DNA of 52,994 nt from Candidatus Zipacnadia bacterium (GTDB lineage Bacteria > Armatimonadota > Zipacnadia > Zipacnadales > UBA5352). Location: the NCBI GenBank assembly GCA_029820945.1, contig JALGUJ010000059.1, forward strand, positions 1 through 52,994, read 5' to 3'. Both the position numbers and the translations under genes were made by a program. The notes beneath the pieces are model-generated. The model had not been told where the DNA came from and did no database searches. It saw only the letters and a program-made list of their open reading frames with translations. This document shows positions 6,883-17,043 of this stretch, piece by piece (the first letter of the stretch is position 1; the number at the start of each line of letters is the position of its first letter).

Positions 6883-9800
6883 ATGGGCAGAGAGATAGCC
6901 GGCGGGCTTCACCATAGATTACAGGCCTCCGACGAGTTCTCGGAGCTCTGCGGGCGCGTGCAGGCCGGCCTTCCGGCGGCGGTCAGCGGCGTCAGTGGAG
7001 CCGGCTCAGCCTTGCTGGTCGCCGGGCTGTCCGCGGGAGGCGGCACCGCGCTCGTAGTCACCTATAGCGACGAGCGCGCCCGCCGCATCGCCGAGGACCT
7101 GCGCGGGCTGCTCGGCGACGCCGCGAGCAATCCGGCACAGGCCGAGGTGCTGGTCTACCCCTCGATCGCGTCTGCCCTCTACGACGGCGTCACCCCCGAC
7201 CGCGGCGCCGTGGCCGATCGGCTGACCGTGCTCGAGCGCCTCAGCTCGGGCGACGAGATCATCGTCGTGACCAGCGTGCAGGCCCTGATGCTGCAGACCA
7301 TCCCGCGCGAGGCCATGGAGGCCGCGCGCCGCGAGGTGGCGGTGGGCGATACCATCGACCGCGAGGACCTGTCCCGCGCCCTGGTCGATCTCGGGTACGA
7401 GAGCGTGGACCTGGTCGATGACGTGGGCCAGTTCTCCGTCCGCGGCGGGATCATCGACGTCTCGCCGCCGACCATGCCCGGCCCGGTACGCATCGAGCTG
7501 TTCGGCGATGAGGTGGATTCGATCCGCCTGTTCAACGCTGAGACGCAGGTATCGCTGCGTGAGATCGAGCGGGCCGGCATCGGGCCCGCGGGCGAGATCC
7601 TGCTCAGCGAGGACGCCGTCGCTCGCGCGCTTCCGCAGGTCAAGCGCGCCTTCCGCCGGGAGCTCGACCGCCTGACCAGGGACGGAAAGAAGCGCGAGGC
7701 CGACCGCCTGCGCGAGCGCCGCGACGAGGACCTGGGGCTGCTCGAGGACCTGCGGCCCGCCGAGACGCTGGTGCACTACCTCCCCTATGTGTACTCCGAG
7801 CGCGCGACGCTGGGCGACTACCTGCCCGACGACGCGCTGGTGGTGATCGATGAGCCCGTCCGCATCGCCACGCACGGCGAGGGCTTCTACAGCGACGTGC
7901 AGGACAGCTACCGCAGTGGCGTCAAGCTGGGGCGGCACCTGCGCCTGCCGGAGACCGCCTGCATCCCCTTCGAGCAGCTCGCCGCCACGCACCTGTCGGT
8001 CCCGCCGGATCTCGAAGGTCGGCGGCGCGTCGTCTATCTCGGCATGCTCCGGCGCGACGTTCCGTGGGCCGCCGATCTGGAGCCGGTGACCTTCTCCACC
8101 CCGCCGGTGGACAGCTTCGGCGGCAGGTTCGACCTGCTCGTGGACGGCATCCGGGACTGGCAGCGGGACGGCCAGCACCTGCTGATCTGCTCGGGGGAAC
8201 CCGAGAAGGCCGCCGACGCTCTGCGGGGCCGCGGAGTGAGCAACGTCTCGGTCGCCAACGGACAACTGACGCTGGAGCGCGGCAAGGTCAAGGTCGCCCC
8301 TCTCGAGCTGTCCGGCGGCTTCAAGCTGCCTTCCGCCGACCTCGTGGTCATGACCGGGGCGGAGATCTACGGCTGGCGCAAGGTCCGCCAGCCCCAGGAG
8401 ACCCGGTACCGCCGCGGCTTCTCGCTGACCTCGATTCAGGAGCTTGACGAGGGCGACCTGGTCGTGCACATCAACCACGGCATTGGCCGCTACGCCGGGC
8501 TGTCGAAGCAGACCATCGGCGACATGGAGCGTGACTACCTGGTCATCGAGTACTCTGGCGAGGACAGGATCTACGTGCCGGTCACCCAGCTCGACCGGGT
8601 GCAGCGCTACGTCGGACCCGACGGCGGCGACGCGCCGATAGACGCGCTCAACGGCAAGCGCTGGGAGCGAGCCAAGAGGAGGGCGCGTGCCTCCACCAGG
8701 CTGCTGGCCGCGGAGCTGATGAAGCTCTACCGGGAGCGTGAGCGCGTGCGGGGGCACTCCTTCGACGAGGACTCCCCGTGGATGAAGGAGCTGGAGGCGT
8801 CCTTCCGCTACGAGGAGACGCCCGGCCAATGGCAGGCCATCAGGGACATCAAGCGCGACATGGAGGCCGACCGGCCGGCGGACCGGCTCATCTGCGGCGA
8901 CGTGGGCTTCGGCAAGACGGAAATTGCCATCCGCGCGGCATTCAAGGCGGTGCTCGACGGCAAGCAGGTCGCGGTGCTGTGCCCGACTACCGTGCTCGCG
9001 CACCAGCACCTCAACAGCTTCCGCGAGCGCCTCGGTCGCTACCCCGTCGAGGTCCGCATGCTCAGCCGCTTCCGCAGCGGGGCGGTGCAGCGCAAGACCG
9101 TCGAGCAGCTCAAGGCCGGGACCGTGGACATCGTCATCGGCACGCACCGGCTGCTGGGATCGGACGTAGGCTTCAAGGACCTCGGCCTGCTGATCATCGA
9201 TGAGGAGCAGCGGTTCGGCGTCGAGCAGAAGGAGCGGCTCAAGACGCTGCGCACCAGCGTGGATACGCTGACCCTGACCGCGACGCCGATTCCGCGCACT
9301 CTGAACATGGCGCTTTCGGGGGTCCGCGACATCTCGGTCATCAACGACCCGCCGGCCGGACGGCTGCCAATCCGCACCTTCGTGCGCGAGCGCGACGACG
9401 ACCTGATCCGCGAGGCTATCCTGCGCGAGGCCGAGCGCAACGGCCAGGTCTACTTCGTGCACAACCGCGTGCGGTCGATCGGCCACATCGCCGCCGCCGT
9501 GCAGCGCCTGGTGCCGGAGGTGACCGTCGCCGTCGCGCACGGGCAGATGCGCGAGGACGAGCTCGAGCAGGTGATGATGGCCTTCTACCGCGAGGAGTTC
9601 GACGTGCTGGTCTGCACCACGATCATCGAGAACGGGCTGGACGTGGCGAACGCCAACACGATCATCGTTGATGACGCGGACAGGCTCGGCCTGGCCCAGC
9701 TCTACCAGCTTCGCGGGCGCGTGGGCCGGTCCAACCGCCAGGCCTACGCCTACCTGCTCTACCAGTACCCCGACCGCATGACCGAAGAGGCGGAGCAGCG

Positions 9801-10530
9801 GCTGCGCGCCATCGAGGAGTTCAGCGAACTGGGCAGCGGCTTCAAGGTGGCGCTGCGCGACCTGGAGATCCGCGGCGCCGGCGACATCCTCGGCGCCGAA
9901 CAGAGCGGCCACGTGTCGGCCGTGGGCCTCGACCTGTACGCGCAGATGCTCGCCGACTCAGTCAGGGCACTGAGGGGAGAAATCGTCAGCGACGAGGATG
10001 AGGGGCACCCGTCCCTGGACCTGCCGCTGGAGGCGGTCATCCCGGCGGACTACGTGCCCGGCGAGCGGCAGCGGATATCGCTGTACCGGCGCCTGTCATC
10101 GCTGTGGGACGCCGAGGAGGTCGAGGGGCTGGCCGAGGAGATCGTGGACCGGTACGGCCCCATGCCGCGGCCGGTGCGGAGCCTGATCGAGATCGCACGG
10201 CAGCGGATCGCCTGCCGGGATGTTGGCGTGGTGGACGTGCGGGCCCGCAAGGGCCGCGTGCGTGTGCGGCTCAGCAAGGGGGTGGCGCTGAGCCGGCGCG
10301 AGCGCCTGATCCTGGCCGAGCTCTATCGCGACGCCGTCAAGGGCAAGAGGCGCACCGACAGGCCGGCGCTCGATAGGCCCACCTTTAACGCAACCGAGAT
10401 AACCTTCGCATACAGCGCGAAGCAGCCGGAGAAGGTGCTTGAGGGGCTGGCGGAGATCATCATAAGGCTGCGCGACCGCGCCGGGCACCGAGCGGGGCGG
10501 AGGCAGACCGTCGCGGGTGAGACTGCATGA
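6883..10530 (+). CDS. mfd: Transcription-repair coupling factor Mfd
   Basis: Mfd is an ATP-driven DNA translocase that dislodges RNA polymerase stalled at lesions and recruits UvrA. The 1215 residues are slightly longer than the usual 1150. An UvrB-like N-terminal region spans about 1-350. The CarD-like RNA-polymerase interaction domain starts near 525 (DLVVHINHGIGRYAGL). RecG-like motor motifs follow: Walker A GDVGFGKTEIA near 672, Walker B IIDEEQRFG near 770, TATPIPRTLNMA, and QLRGRVGRSNRQAYAYLL near 940. The TRCF C-terminal domain ends the protein. GAGG at 6873-6876 precedes the ATG. It overlaps ricT by four bases (ATGA), implying translational coupling. The UvrA-masking C-terminus appears complete. 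Confidence 0.96.
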   Translation: MGREIAGGLHHRLQASDEFSELCGRVQAGLPAAVSGVSGAGSALLVAGLSAGGGTALVVTYSDERARRIAEDLRGLLGDAASNPAQAEVLVYPSIASALYDGVTPDRGAVADRLTVLERLSSGDEIIVVTSVQALMLQTIPREAMEAARREVAVGDTIDREDLSRALVDLGYESVDLVDDVGQFSVRGGIIDVSPPTMPGPVRIELFGDEVDSIRLFNAETQVSLREIERAGIGPAGEILLSEDAVARALPQVKRAFRRELDRLTRDGKKREADRLRERRDEDLGLLEDLRPAETLVHYLPYVYSERATLGDYLPDDALVVIDEPVRIATHGEGFYSDVQDSYRSGVKLGRHLRLPETACIPFEQLAATHLSVPPDLEGRRRVVYLGMLRRDVPWAADLEPVTFSTPPVDSFGGRFDLLVDGIRDWQRDGQHLLICSGEPEKAADALRGRGVSNVSVANGQLTLERGKVKVAPLELSGGFKLPSADLVVMTGAEIYGWRKVRQPQETRYRRGFSLTSIQELDEGDLVVHINHGIGRYAGLSKQTIGDMERDYLVIEYSGEDRIYVPVTQLDRVQRYVGPDGGDAPIDALNGKRWERAKRRARASTRLLAAELMKLYRERERVRGHSFDEDSPWMKELEASFRYEETPGQWQAIRDIKRDMEADRPADRLICGDVGFGKTEIAIRAAFKAVLDGKQVAVLCPTTVLAHQHLNSFRERLGRYPVEVRMLSRFRSGAVQRKTVEQLKAGTVDIVIGTHRLLGSDVGFKDLGLLIIDEEQRFGVEQKERLKTLRTSVDTLTLTATPIPRTLNMALSGVRDISVINDPPAGRLPIRTFVRERDDDLIREAILREAERNGQVYFVHNRVRSIGHIAAAVQRLVPEVTVAVAHGQMREDELEQVMMAFYREEFDVLVCTTIIENGLDVANANTIIVDDADRLGLAQLYQLRGRVGRSNRQAYAYLLYQYPDRMTEEAEQRLRAIEEFSELGSGFKVALRDLEIRGAGDILGAEQSGHVSAVGLDLYAQMLADSVRALRGEIVSDEDEGHPSLDLPLEAVIPADYVPGERQRISLYRRLSSLWDAEEVEGLAEEIVDRYGPMPRPVRSLIEIARQRIACRDVGVVDVRARKGRVRVRLSKGVALSRRERLILAELYRDAVKGKRRTDRPALDRPTFNATEITFAYSAKQPEKVLEGLAEIIIRLRDRAGHRAGRRQTVAGETA

Positions 10531-11660
10531 GCGATGAGGACGGACGGCCCGATGAGCCGGAGCTCGAAATAGGCGTCAGCTTCCGGCGCAACCCGAAGAT
10601 ATACAGTTTCAAGTCCTGCGGAATGCGCCTCTCCATCGGCGACAGGGTGCTGGTGCGCACCGAGAAGGGCGTGGACATCGCCCAGATCATCGAGATCAAG
10701 GGGCGCGTCCCGGCCGAGCGGACCGAGGAGCTGCTGCCCATCGTTCGCAAGGCCACCGCGGACGACCTCCAGCACCTGGCCGAGCAGGAGGAGCGCGAGC
10801 GGCAGGCACTGAAGATCTGCGGCGAGAAGATAGCGGAGCACGAGCTGCCCATGAAGCTCATCGACGCGAGCCTCAGCTTTGACAACACGCGGCTGGTGTT
10901 CTTCTTCAGCGCGGACGGGCGGGTGGACTTCCGGGAGCTCGTCCGGGACCTGGCGCGCACCTTCCGCATGCGCATCGAGCTACGGCAGATCGGGGTGCGC
11001 GATGAGGCAAAGCTGCTGGGCGGCCTCGGCCCCTGCGGCCGCCGGCTCTGCTGCAAGACCTTCATGCGCGAGTTCGAGCCGGTCGGCATCCGTGTGGCCA
11101 AAGATCAGGGCCTGGCCCTCAATCCCAACAAGATCAGCGGGCTGTGCGACCGGCTGATGTGCTGCCTGCTGTTCGAGCATCAGACCTACCTCGACCTGCA
11201 GGAGGCGCTGCCCAAGCGGGGCGACCGGGTTAGCACCGAGCACGGTCCCGGGACGGTCAGGGAGGTCGCGCTGCTCAAGCACGAGCTTCAGATCGAGCTC
11301 GACGACGGCAGCGAAGTGAAGGTGGCGGCGGATGCGGTGCGGCCTCTCGCCCGTGATTCCGGCCGAGGCGGATCTGTTCGGCGGGACTCGAGCGAGGGTG
11401 ATCGGGCCGAGCGGGCCGAGCAGCCCGACGGCGACCGGCAGAACCAGCCGCGGCGGCGCGGTGGCTCGCCCGGCAGGACGGGCCGGGCACGCAGGAAGGA
11501 CCGCCGCGCAAAGCCGGACAATGCCAGGGCCGGGGCCGACGAGCAGTCGAGGCCGAAGCCGCAGAGGAGCAGGAGGCCGTCGTCGCGGCGTCGCGGCAAG
11601 CGCGGCTCCGGCTCGGGCGGCGGGAGCGGCGGACAGGGCTCCGGAGACCGCAGCGAGTAG
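10527..11660 (+). CDS. ricT: PSP1-domain protein, RicT/YaaT type
   Basis: This 377-residue protein is homologous to RicT (YaaT), which in Bacillus subtilis works with RicA/RicF as an Fe-S complex stimulating RNase Y and affecting phosphorelay and competence. The diagnostic block is LGGLGPCGRRLCCKTFMREF near residue 165, followed by KISGLCDRLMCCLLFE near 205, giving the expected Cys clusters. A KOW/SH3-like strand region (GDRVSTEHGPGTVREV) follows. The last 90 residues are a basic Arg/Gly/Ser-rich tail (RRRGGSPGR, RRPSSRRRGKRG), probably disordered and RNA-binding. Translation is coupled to mfd. Partners RicA and RicF are not in the window. Confidence 0.9.
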   Translation: MSDEDGRPDEPELEIGVSFRRNPKIYSFKSCGMRLSIGDRVLVRTEKGVDIAQIIEIKGRVPAERTEELLPIVRKATADDLQHLAEQEERERQALKICGEKIAEHELPMKLIDASLSFDNTRLVFFFSADGRVDFRELVRDLARTFRMRIELRQIGVRDEAKLLGGLGPCGRRLCCKTFMREFEPVGIRVAKDQGLALNPNKISGLCDRLMCCLLFEHQTYLDLQEALPKRGDRVSTEHGPGTVREVALLKHELQIELDDGSEVKVAADAVRPLARDSGRGGSVRRDSSEGDRAERAEQPDGDRQNQPRRRGGSPGRTGRARRKDRRAKPDNARAGADEQSRPKPQRSRRPSSRRRGKRGSGSGGGSGGQGSGDRSE

Positions 11661-11679
11661 GATCGAGGCGGGAGTTGAC

Positions 11680-11907
11680 ATGCCCATCTACGAGTACGAG
11701 TGCGAGTCATGCGGGGAGCGCTTCGAGACGCTGGTGAGCCGCGCCAGGGCGAAGCAGAGCGTGCCCTGCCAGGCGTGTGGCGGTGGTGACACCCGCCGTG
11801 TGATGTCCGGGTTCTCCGGCCGCGCCGGCTCAGAGGGGGACACCAGGACCGTCGGGTCGCCCTGCGCCGCGTGCAGCGCGGCGAGCTGCGCCGGCTGCAG
11901 GCGGTAG
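11680..11907 (+). CDS. FmdB-type putative zinc-ribbon protein
   Basis: This small protein of 75 residues begins MPIYEYECESCGERFE, the hallmark of the FmdB/CxxC-CxxC regulatory-type zinc ribbon, with the second pair in PCQACGG. The C-terminus has a further Cys cluster (CAACSAASCAGC) that may bind a second metal. The role is unknown in most bacteria; some relatives are linked to formamidase or amidase regulation. GGCGGGAG at 11668-11674 precedes the ATG, 20 bases after ricT. Confidence 0.88.
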   Translation: MPIYEYECESCGERFETLVSRARAKQSVPCQACGGGDTRRVMSGFSGRAGSEGDTRTVGSPCAACSAASCAGCRR

Positions 11908-11974
11908 CGGCCACTACCCAGGGGTGCGGGCCGAGTGGCCGCACCCGACAAGAGACGCGAGTCGGGAGAGCGAC

Positions 11975-13933
11975 ATGGCAAGCGAGAACAGCGCCGCGAA
12001 GACCTACTACATCACCACGCCCATCTACTACGTCAACGACAGGCCCCACATCGGGCACACCTACACCACCACCGCCGCGGACTCGATGGCCCGCTACCAG
12101 CGCATGCGCGGCCGCGACGTGCTCTTCGTCACCGGCACGGACGAGCACGCCCAGAAGGTGGTGCGCGCGGCCCAGGCCGCCGGCCTGGACCCCAAGGCCT
12201 TCGCCGACCGCGTCGTGACCTCATACCTCGACGCCTGGGACCGGATGAAGGTCTCCTACGACCGCTTCATCCGCACCAGCGAGGAGGAGCACAAGCAGGT
12301 CGTCAGCCGGGTGTTCGCCCAGCTTCTCGAGAGCGGCGACATCTACAAGGACCGCTACGAGGACTGGTACTGCGTGCCGTGCGAGACCTACCTGCGTGAG
12401 CAGGAGCTGCTGGAGGGCCACCTCTGCCCGGACTGCCGCCGCGAGGTCGAGCGCATCAGCGAGGAGGCGTACTTCTTCCGCGCTTCGGCCTACAGCAACG
12501 AGCTGCTGCGCGAGATCGAGGGCGCGCCCGAGCGCATCCGGCCCGACAGCCGGCGCAACGAGGTGCTCTCCTTCATCCGCCAGGGCCTTAGGGACACCTG
12601 CGTGAGCCGCGCCAACGAGGGCTGGGGCGTGCCCGTGCCCGGCGATGAGGAACATGTGGTCTACGTCTGGTTCGACGCGCTGATCAACTACCTGACGGTG
12701 GCCGGCTACAGCATTGACGACGGCAAGTTCGCTCGCGTGTGGCCGCCCAACCTCCAGCTCATGGGCAAGGACATCATCACGCGCTTCCACGGCAGCATGT
12801 GGCTGGCCATGCTCATGGCGCTGGGCGTCGAGCTGCCCGATCTGCTCTTCGCGCACGGCTGGTGGGTGAGCGCCGCAGGCGACAAGATCAGCAAGTCGCG
12901 CGGCAACGTGGTGGACCCGTGGGCCGAGGCCGAGCTGCTGGTCGAGGAGTCGGGCTGCACCACCGACGTGGCCGTGGACGCCGTGCGCTACTACATGTTC
13001 CGCGAGGTGACCTTCGGTCTCGACGGCAGCTTCTCGTCGGAGGGCCTGCTTTCGCGGTTCAACGCCGACCTGGCCAACGACCTGGGGAACCTGCTCAACC
13101 GCACGCTGCCCCTGGTCGAGCGTTACCTGGACGGCAGGATCGAGCAGCCCGGGCCCGGGGCCGGCGAGCTGGAGGAGCAGGTGCTGGCCGCGGTCTCCCG
13201 CGCCGAGCAGGGCTACGAGCGGATGGACATGCGGGGCACGCTGGCGGGCGTGTGGGAGCTGCTGGCTGCGGCCAACAAGTTCGTGGACGAGCGCGCCCCC
13301 TGGGATCTGTACAAGCAGGGCAAGCGGGTGGAACTCGCGGCCGTGCTCTATGACGTCGTGGACACCATACGGATCGCGGCGCTGATGATCGCCCCGGTCA
13401 TGCCCACCGTCGCCGAAGAGATCTGGCGCCAGCTCGGACTTGAGGCGATGGGCTTGGAGATGAGCTGGGACGACTGCCAGGCGGGGAAGCTGCCCGCCGC
13501 CGCGGAGGTCAGGCGCGGTCGGCCGATCTTCCCGCGCATCGACCTCGAGCGAGCACGCAGCAGGGCGGCACAGGCCGAGCAGGAGCCCGAGGCCGAAGAG
13601 GAAGAGGCCATGATCACCATCGACGAGTTCCAGAAGATCGACCTGCGCATCGCACAGGTGCTGGATGCCGACCCCGTCGAGGGCACCGACAAGCTGCTGG
13701 TCCTGAGCCTTGACGCCGGCGAGGGCCGCCCACGGCAGGTGGTTGCGGGCCTGGCAGAGGAGTTCTCGCCTCGCGAACTGATCGGCGAGACCGTGGTGCT
13801 GGTGGCAAATCTCGAGCCGGTGACGATCCGCGGGGTAGAATCACAGGGGATGATCCTGGCGGCGGGCGAGGAGAAGCCACTGGCCCTGATTGTGGCGGAC
13901 CGTGATGTCGAGCCCGGCGAGAAGGTGCGGTAG
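11975..13933 (+). CDS. metG: Methionyl-tRNA synthetase with C-terminal tRNA-binding domain
   Basis: It charges tRNA-Met with methionine for initiation and elongation. The 652 residues include the class I HIGH motif (PHIGHTYT) near residue 25 and KISKS (DKISKSRGN) near 303. Paired cysteines (CVPC and CPDC around 130-150) form a zinc knuckle. The anticodon-binding helical region ends near 500. From about 546 a Trbp111-like OB domain follows (IDLRIAQVLDADPV, then QVVAGLAE and GVESQGMIL), which increases tRNA affinity and supports dimerisation. A short acidic linker (EQEPEAEEEE) joins the parts. GGGAGAG at 11964-11970 fixes the ATG. Confidence 0.96.
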   Translation: MASENSAAKTYYITTPIYYVNDRPHIGHTYTTTAADSMARYQRMRGRDVLFVTGTDEHAQKVVRAAQAAGLDPKAFADRVVTSYLDAWDRMKVSYDRFIRTSEEEHKQVVSRVFAQLLESGDIYKDRYEDWYCVPCETYLREQELLEGHLCPDCRREVERISEEAYFFRASAYSNELLREIEGAPERIRPDSRRNEVLSFIRQGLRDTCVSRANEGWGVPVPGDEEHVVYVWFDALINYLTVAGYSIDDGKFARVWPPNLQLMGKDIITRFHGSMWLAMLMALGVELPDLLFAHGWWVSAAGDKISKSRGNVVDPWAEAELLVEESGCTTDVAVDAVRYYMFREVTFGLDGSFSSEGLLSRFNADLANDLGNLLNRTLPLVERYLDGRIEQPGPGAGELEEQVLAAVSRAEQGYERMDMRGTLAGVWELLAAANKFVDERAPWDLYKQGKRVELAAVLYDVVDTIRIAALMIAPVMPTVAEEIWRQLGLEAMGLEMSWDDCQAGKLPAAAEVRRGRPIFPRIDLERARSRAAQAEQEPEAEEEEAMITIDEFQKIDLRIAQVLDADPVEGTDKLLVLSLDAGEGRPRQVVAGLAEEFSPRELIGETVVLVANLEPVTIRGVESQGMILAAGEEKPLALIVADRDVEPGEKVR

Positions 13934-13939
13934 TCCGCA

Positions 13940-15511
13940 ATGAGCCAACACGGAGAGCTGCATGTGAAGATAGCAGGCAGCCGCGCGATCATACTGCGGG
14001 TGATACCGCTTGTGCTGGCGATGGTTGCCATCACGGTGCTCGTCGGCGTCGGCGGCACCGAGAGCATCGCCGTGCACTTCTACTACGTGCCCATCATCTA
14101 CGCCGGCTTCGTGTTCGGCGACGTGGGCGCCATCATCGCCGCGGTGACCGCCGCCGTGCTGTGCGGGCCCTGGATGCCGGCGGCGCTGGTCACGGAGGGC
14201 ACCGAGACCCATGCCATTCCGCAGACCTGGTGGGACATCGGCGTGCGTACGGCCATCTTCTACGTCATGGGCATCTTCGCCTCACGCGTGTCGTACGCCA
14301 TCAAGAAGCGCGCCAGGGAGACGCAGACGCTCTACGAGATGGCGCGCGCCGTCTCCTCCGCCCTGCGCCTGCGCGAGGTGCTCGACACCATCGCTCAACA
14401 GGCCGTCTCGGCCATGGACGCCAGAGCATGCAGCATCCGGCTGCTGGACGAGGAGACCGGCGAACTGAAGCGCGCCGCCTCGGCGGGGCTGAGCGAGGAG
14501 TACTGGGCCAAGGGGCCCGTGACGGTGGAGGAGAGCGGACTGGACCGCCGCGTGTTGGCCGGGGAGACCGTCGCGCTGCTCGATGCCCAGACCGACCCCC
14601 GCTGGCAGTACCCGGAGGCGGCGCATAAGGCGGGGCTCACCTCCGTCCTCAGCCTGCCGCTGCAGAGCCGCGAGAAGATCATCGGCGTCATGCGCATCTA
14701 CGCCCATCAGACGCGCCGCTTCAGCCAGGACGAGAGGGACCTGCTCAACGCCTTCGCCCGCGGCGCCGCCGTTGCCATCGAGAACGCCGAACTCTACGAG
14801 GAGAGCCGGCGCGCGTACTTCGAGACCGTGCGCGCGCTCACCATCGCCATCGAGGCGCGCGATTCGGCGACTTACAGCCACTCCGAGCGCGTCACCGAGC
14901 TCGCGGACGACCTGGCCAGGGAGCTGGGGCTGAGCGAGCAGGAGCGGGAGATCCTGCGCTTCGGCTGCATCCTGCACGACATCGGCAAGATCGGGATCGA
15001 AGAGCGAGTGTTTGACGCCCGCGACACCGATGACGCCGAGCACATCTTCTACCGCATGCACCCGCTGATCGGGCGCACCATCCTCAAGCCCGTGAGCCTC
15101 GCGCGCGACTTCATGGACATCGTGGTGTACCACCACGAGCGCTGGGACGGCGGCGGCTTCCCCGAGGGCCTGGAGGGCGAGGAGATCCCCTACCTCGCCC
15201 GCCTGGTGGCTGTCGTGGACTCTTACGAGCGCGCCGTCAACCCGACTGAGTCGCCGATGCCGGCCAGCCCCACGGAGGCCCTGCGCAGCGTGCTGCGCGG
15301 CGCCGGGACGGCTTACGACCCGGATATCGTCGCCGTCTTCGCGCGGATGATGCAGGACCGCATGGAGGCGGAGGTCGAGCGCCAGGAGCAGGCCGGGGCC
15401 GGGGGCGTCGGCCTGGACATGGACCTGCTGCTCGAGGAGGCCATCAACGGCAACTCGGTGCTCGAGCCCGAGCCCGGCGGCTCCGCCGACGGCAGTGAGG
15501 AGGAGGAGTAG
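13940..15511 (+). CDS. Membrane GAF/HD-GYP protein, putative c-di-GMP phosphodiesterase
   Basis: This 523-residue protein has three or four membrane segments in the first 117 residues (LRVIPLVLAMVAITVLVGV, then FYYVPIIYAGFVFG onward and VRTAIFYVMGIFA). A GAF sensor spans about 125-290 (LYEMARAVSSALRLREVLD, DARACSIRLLDEETGEL). The HD-GYP domain at 295-470 has SHSERV, the metal pair HDIGKIGI, HPLIG and HHERWDGGGFPEGL, so the GYP signature reads GFP here. HD-GYP enzymes hydrolyse c-di-GMP to GMP or pGpG. The later D-x-Y-E-R-A-V-N block diverges from the usual D-A-[ML]-T, so activity should not be assumed. Only six bases separate it from metG. A stretch of acidic tail ends the protein. Confidence 0.88.
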   Translation: MSQHGELHVKIAGSRAIILRVIPLVLAMVAITVLVGVGGTESIAVHFYYVPIIYAGFVFGDVGAIIAAVTAAVLCGPWMPAALVTEGTETHAIPQTWWDIGVRTAIFYVMGIFASRVSYAIKKRARETQTLYEMARAVSSALRLREVLDTIAQQAVSAMDARACSIRLLDEETGELKRAASAGLSEEYWAKGPVTVEESGLDRRVLAGETVALLDAQTDPRWQYPEAAHKAGLTSVLSLPLQSREKIIGVMRIYAHQTRRFSQDERDLLNAFARGAAVAIENAELYEESRRAYFETVRALTIAIEARDSATYSHSERVTELADDLARELGLSEQEREILRFGCILHDIGKIGIEERVFDARDTDDAEHIFYRMHPLIGRTILKPVSLARDFMDIVVYHHERWDGGGFPEGLEGEEIPYLARLVAVVDSYERAVNPTESPMPASPTEALRSVLRGAGTAYDPDIVAVFARMMQDRMEAEVERQEQAGAGGVGLDMDLLLEEAINGNSVLEPEPGGSADGSEEEE

Positions 15512-15515
15512 TTGC

Positions 15516-17042
15516 ATGCGCACAGTGCTGAAGGTCCTGGTCGCGGTCGCCGCGGCGGGCGCGGTGTTCGCCATCTCCAGGGGCGCCACGACCGTCGAAC
15601 CGCCGCCCACCATTGAGGAGCTTCGCCAGTTGATCGGGACCGAGTGGTACAGCGTGCGCATCTTCGGGCAGCCCAGCGGCTACGCCTGCATCCAGACGGA
15701 GTTGACCGACTCCGAGTGCGGACCCGGGCTACGCGTCACCGAGGACCTCAAGCTCCTCGTGAGTCTCGCGGGCCGGGAGCTGCAGGCCACCAAGTCGCAG
15801 GTCACCATCTACGATCAGCAGCTCAGGCCGGCCAGCATTGAGCTGGTCAAGGACGAGCTGGGCCGCACCGCCCGCGTGTCGGCTCGCCTGCAAGGGAGCG
15901 AGCTGATCGTGCGCACCAGCTCGCCCGAGGTCGGCGCGCCGCCCGCGGGCGTCAGGAGGCTCACCGTCTCAGACGACCTCGCCTCCGACCTGCTGATCGC
16001 CGTCCGACTCCTGCGTGGCCAGCTCGACATCGGCGAGAGCTTCTCCTACGAGGTCTACGACCCGGAGGTCGATGTCATCGACCGGCACAGCGTCACGGTG
16101 GACCGCTGGGAGACGCTCAATGGTGCCGATACGCTCGTCGTCAATGCGGTCAGCGAGCAGCTCGGCGTCGAGGTGGTGAGCTGGATCGACTCCCAGGGGC
16201 GGATGCTCCGGCAGGCCGTGCCGGGGCTGATGGACCTGACTCTCGAGCGCGTGAGCGAGGAGGAGGCGCTGGCGAGTCTCGCGCCGTTCGAGATCAGGAG
16301 CCAGATCGCCGTGGAGCATCACCTGCCGCTGGTGCGGAGCCTGCGCGAGGTGCGCCTGCGGTTCCGGCGTGCCGTCGGGCCAGCGGGCGAGCTAATCCCC
16401 GAGACGCGGCGCCAGAGCGTGGTCGCCGACGGCGACGAGGCGCTGGTCACCATCAGCCGCGAAGTGCCGCCGCGGGAGACGCTGCCACTGCCGATCAGGG
16501 ACGAGGCGCTGGCCGAGCACCTGCGCCCCACCAAGTACGTGCAGTCCGACGACCCGCGCTTGGTCGAGGCGGCGCGGGGGATCATCGAGGGAGAGACGGA
16601 CGCCTGGGGCGCCGCCCAGATGCTGTGCTCCTGGGTCAACCGCAACATGCGGGCGGTCAGCAGCGAGCCGCGGCCGATCACCGCACTGGAGTGCCTGGAG
16701 TCGATGCAGGGCGACTGCACCGAACACGCCATCCTGCTGGCCGCGCTCGGCCGCGCGGTCGGCCTTCCCACCAGGCTGATCACCGGCCTCGCGCATGTCG
16801 GCGGCAAGTTCGGCTACCACGCCTGGACCGAGGTCTACGTCGGTCAGTGGGTCGAGATGGACCCCGCCTGGGGCGAGACGACGGCAGACGCCGGGCACGT
16901 GCTGATCTACGCCAGCGCGCTGGACGAGGCGTCCTACGCGCGCGCCTGCCTCGCGACCGGCCGCACTATCGGCGCGGTCGAGATCGATGTCCTCGGCTAC
17001 GTGGCTGCGGACGGCCGAGCGGTGGAGTTCGAGGAGGAGTAG
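15516..17042 (+). CDS. Secreted transglutaminase-like protein
   Basis: This 508-residue protein has an N-terminal signal or anchor (VLKVLVAVAAAGAVFAIS). The long N-terminal region is beta-rich and has no family I recognise. The transglutaminase core at about 355-470 carries the Cys-His-Asp triad: GDCTEHAILLAALGRAVG (Cys near 400), then GYHAWTEVYV (His near 434) and EMDPAWGE (Asp near 449). In bacteria this fold usually acts as a cysteine protease or amide-bond enzyme outside the cytoplasm rather than a true crosslinker. GGAGGAGG at 15499-15506 lies just before the ATG, in the stop region of the preceding gene. Two bases separate its stop from the next start. Confidence 0.85.
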   Translation: MRTVLKVLVAVAAAGAVFAISRGATTVEPPPTIEELRQLIGTEWYSVRIFGQPSGYACIQTELTDSECGPGLRVTEDLKLLVSLAGRELQATKSQVTIYDQQLRPASIELVKDELGRTARVSARLQGSELIVRTSSPEVGAPPAGVRRLTVSDDLASDLLIAVRLLRGQLDIGESFSYEVYDPEVDVIDRHSVTVDRWETLNGADTLVVNAVSEQLGVEVVSWIDSQGRMLRQAVPGLMDLTLERVSEEEALASLAPFEIRSQIAVEHHLPLVRSLREVRLRFRRAVGPAGELIPETRRQSVVADGDEALVTISREVPPRETLPLPIRDEALAEHLRPTKYVQSDDPRLVEAARGIIEGETDAWGAAQMLCSWVNRNMRAVSSEPRPITALECLESMQGDCTEHAILLAALGRAVGLPTRLITGLAHVGGKFGYHAWTEVYVGQWVEMDPAWGETTADAGHVLIYASALDEASYARACLATGRTIGAVEIDVLGYVAADGRAVEFEEE

Positions 17043-17043
17043 C

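Noticed and set aside
7006..9912. A 968-residue open frame on the minus strand across mfd
   Set aside because: It mirrors mfd codons in GC-rich DNA, has no ribosome site or recognisable motif, and mfd is certain on the other strand.
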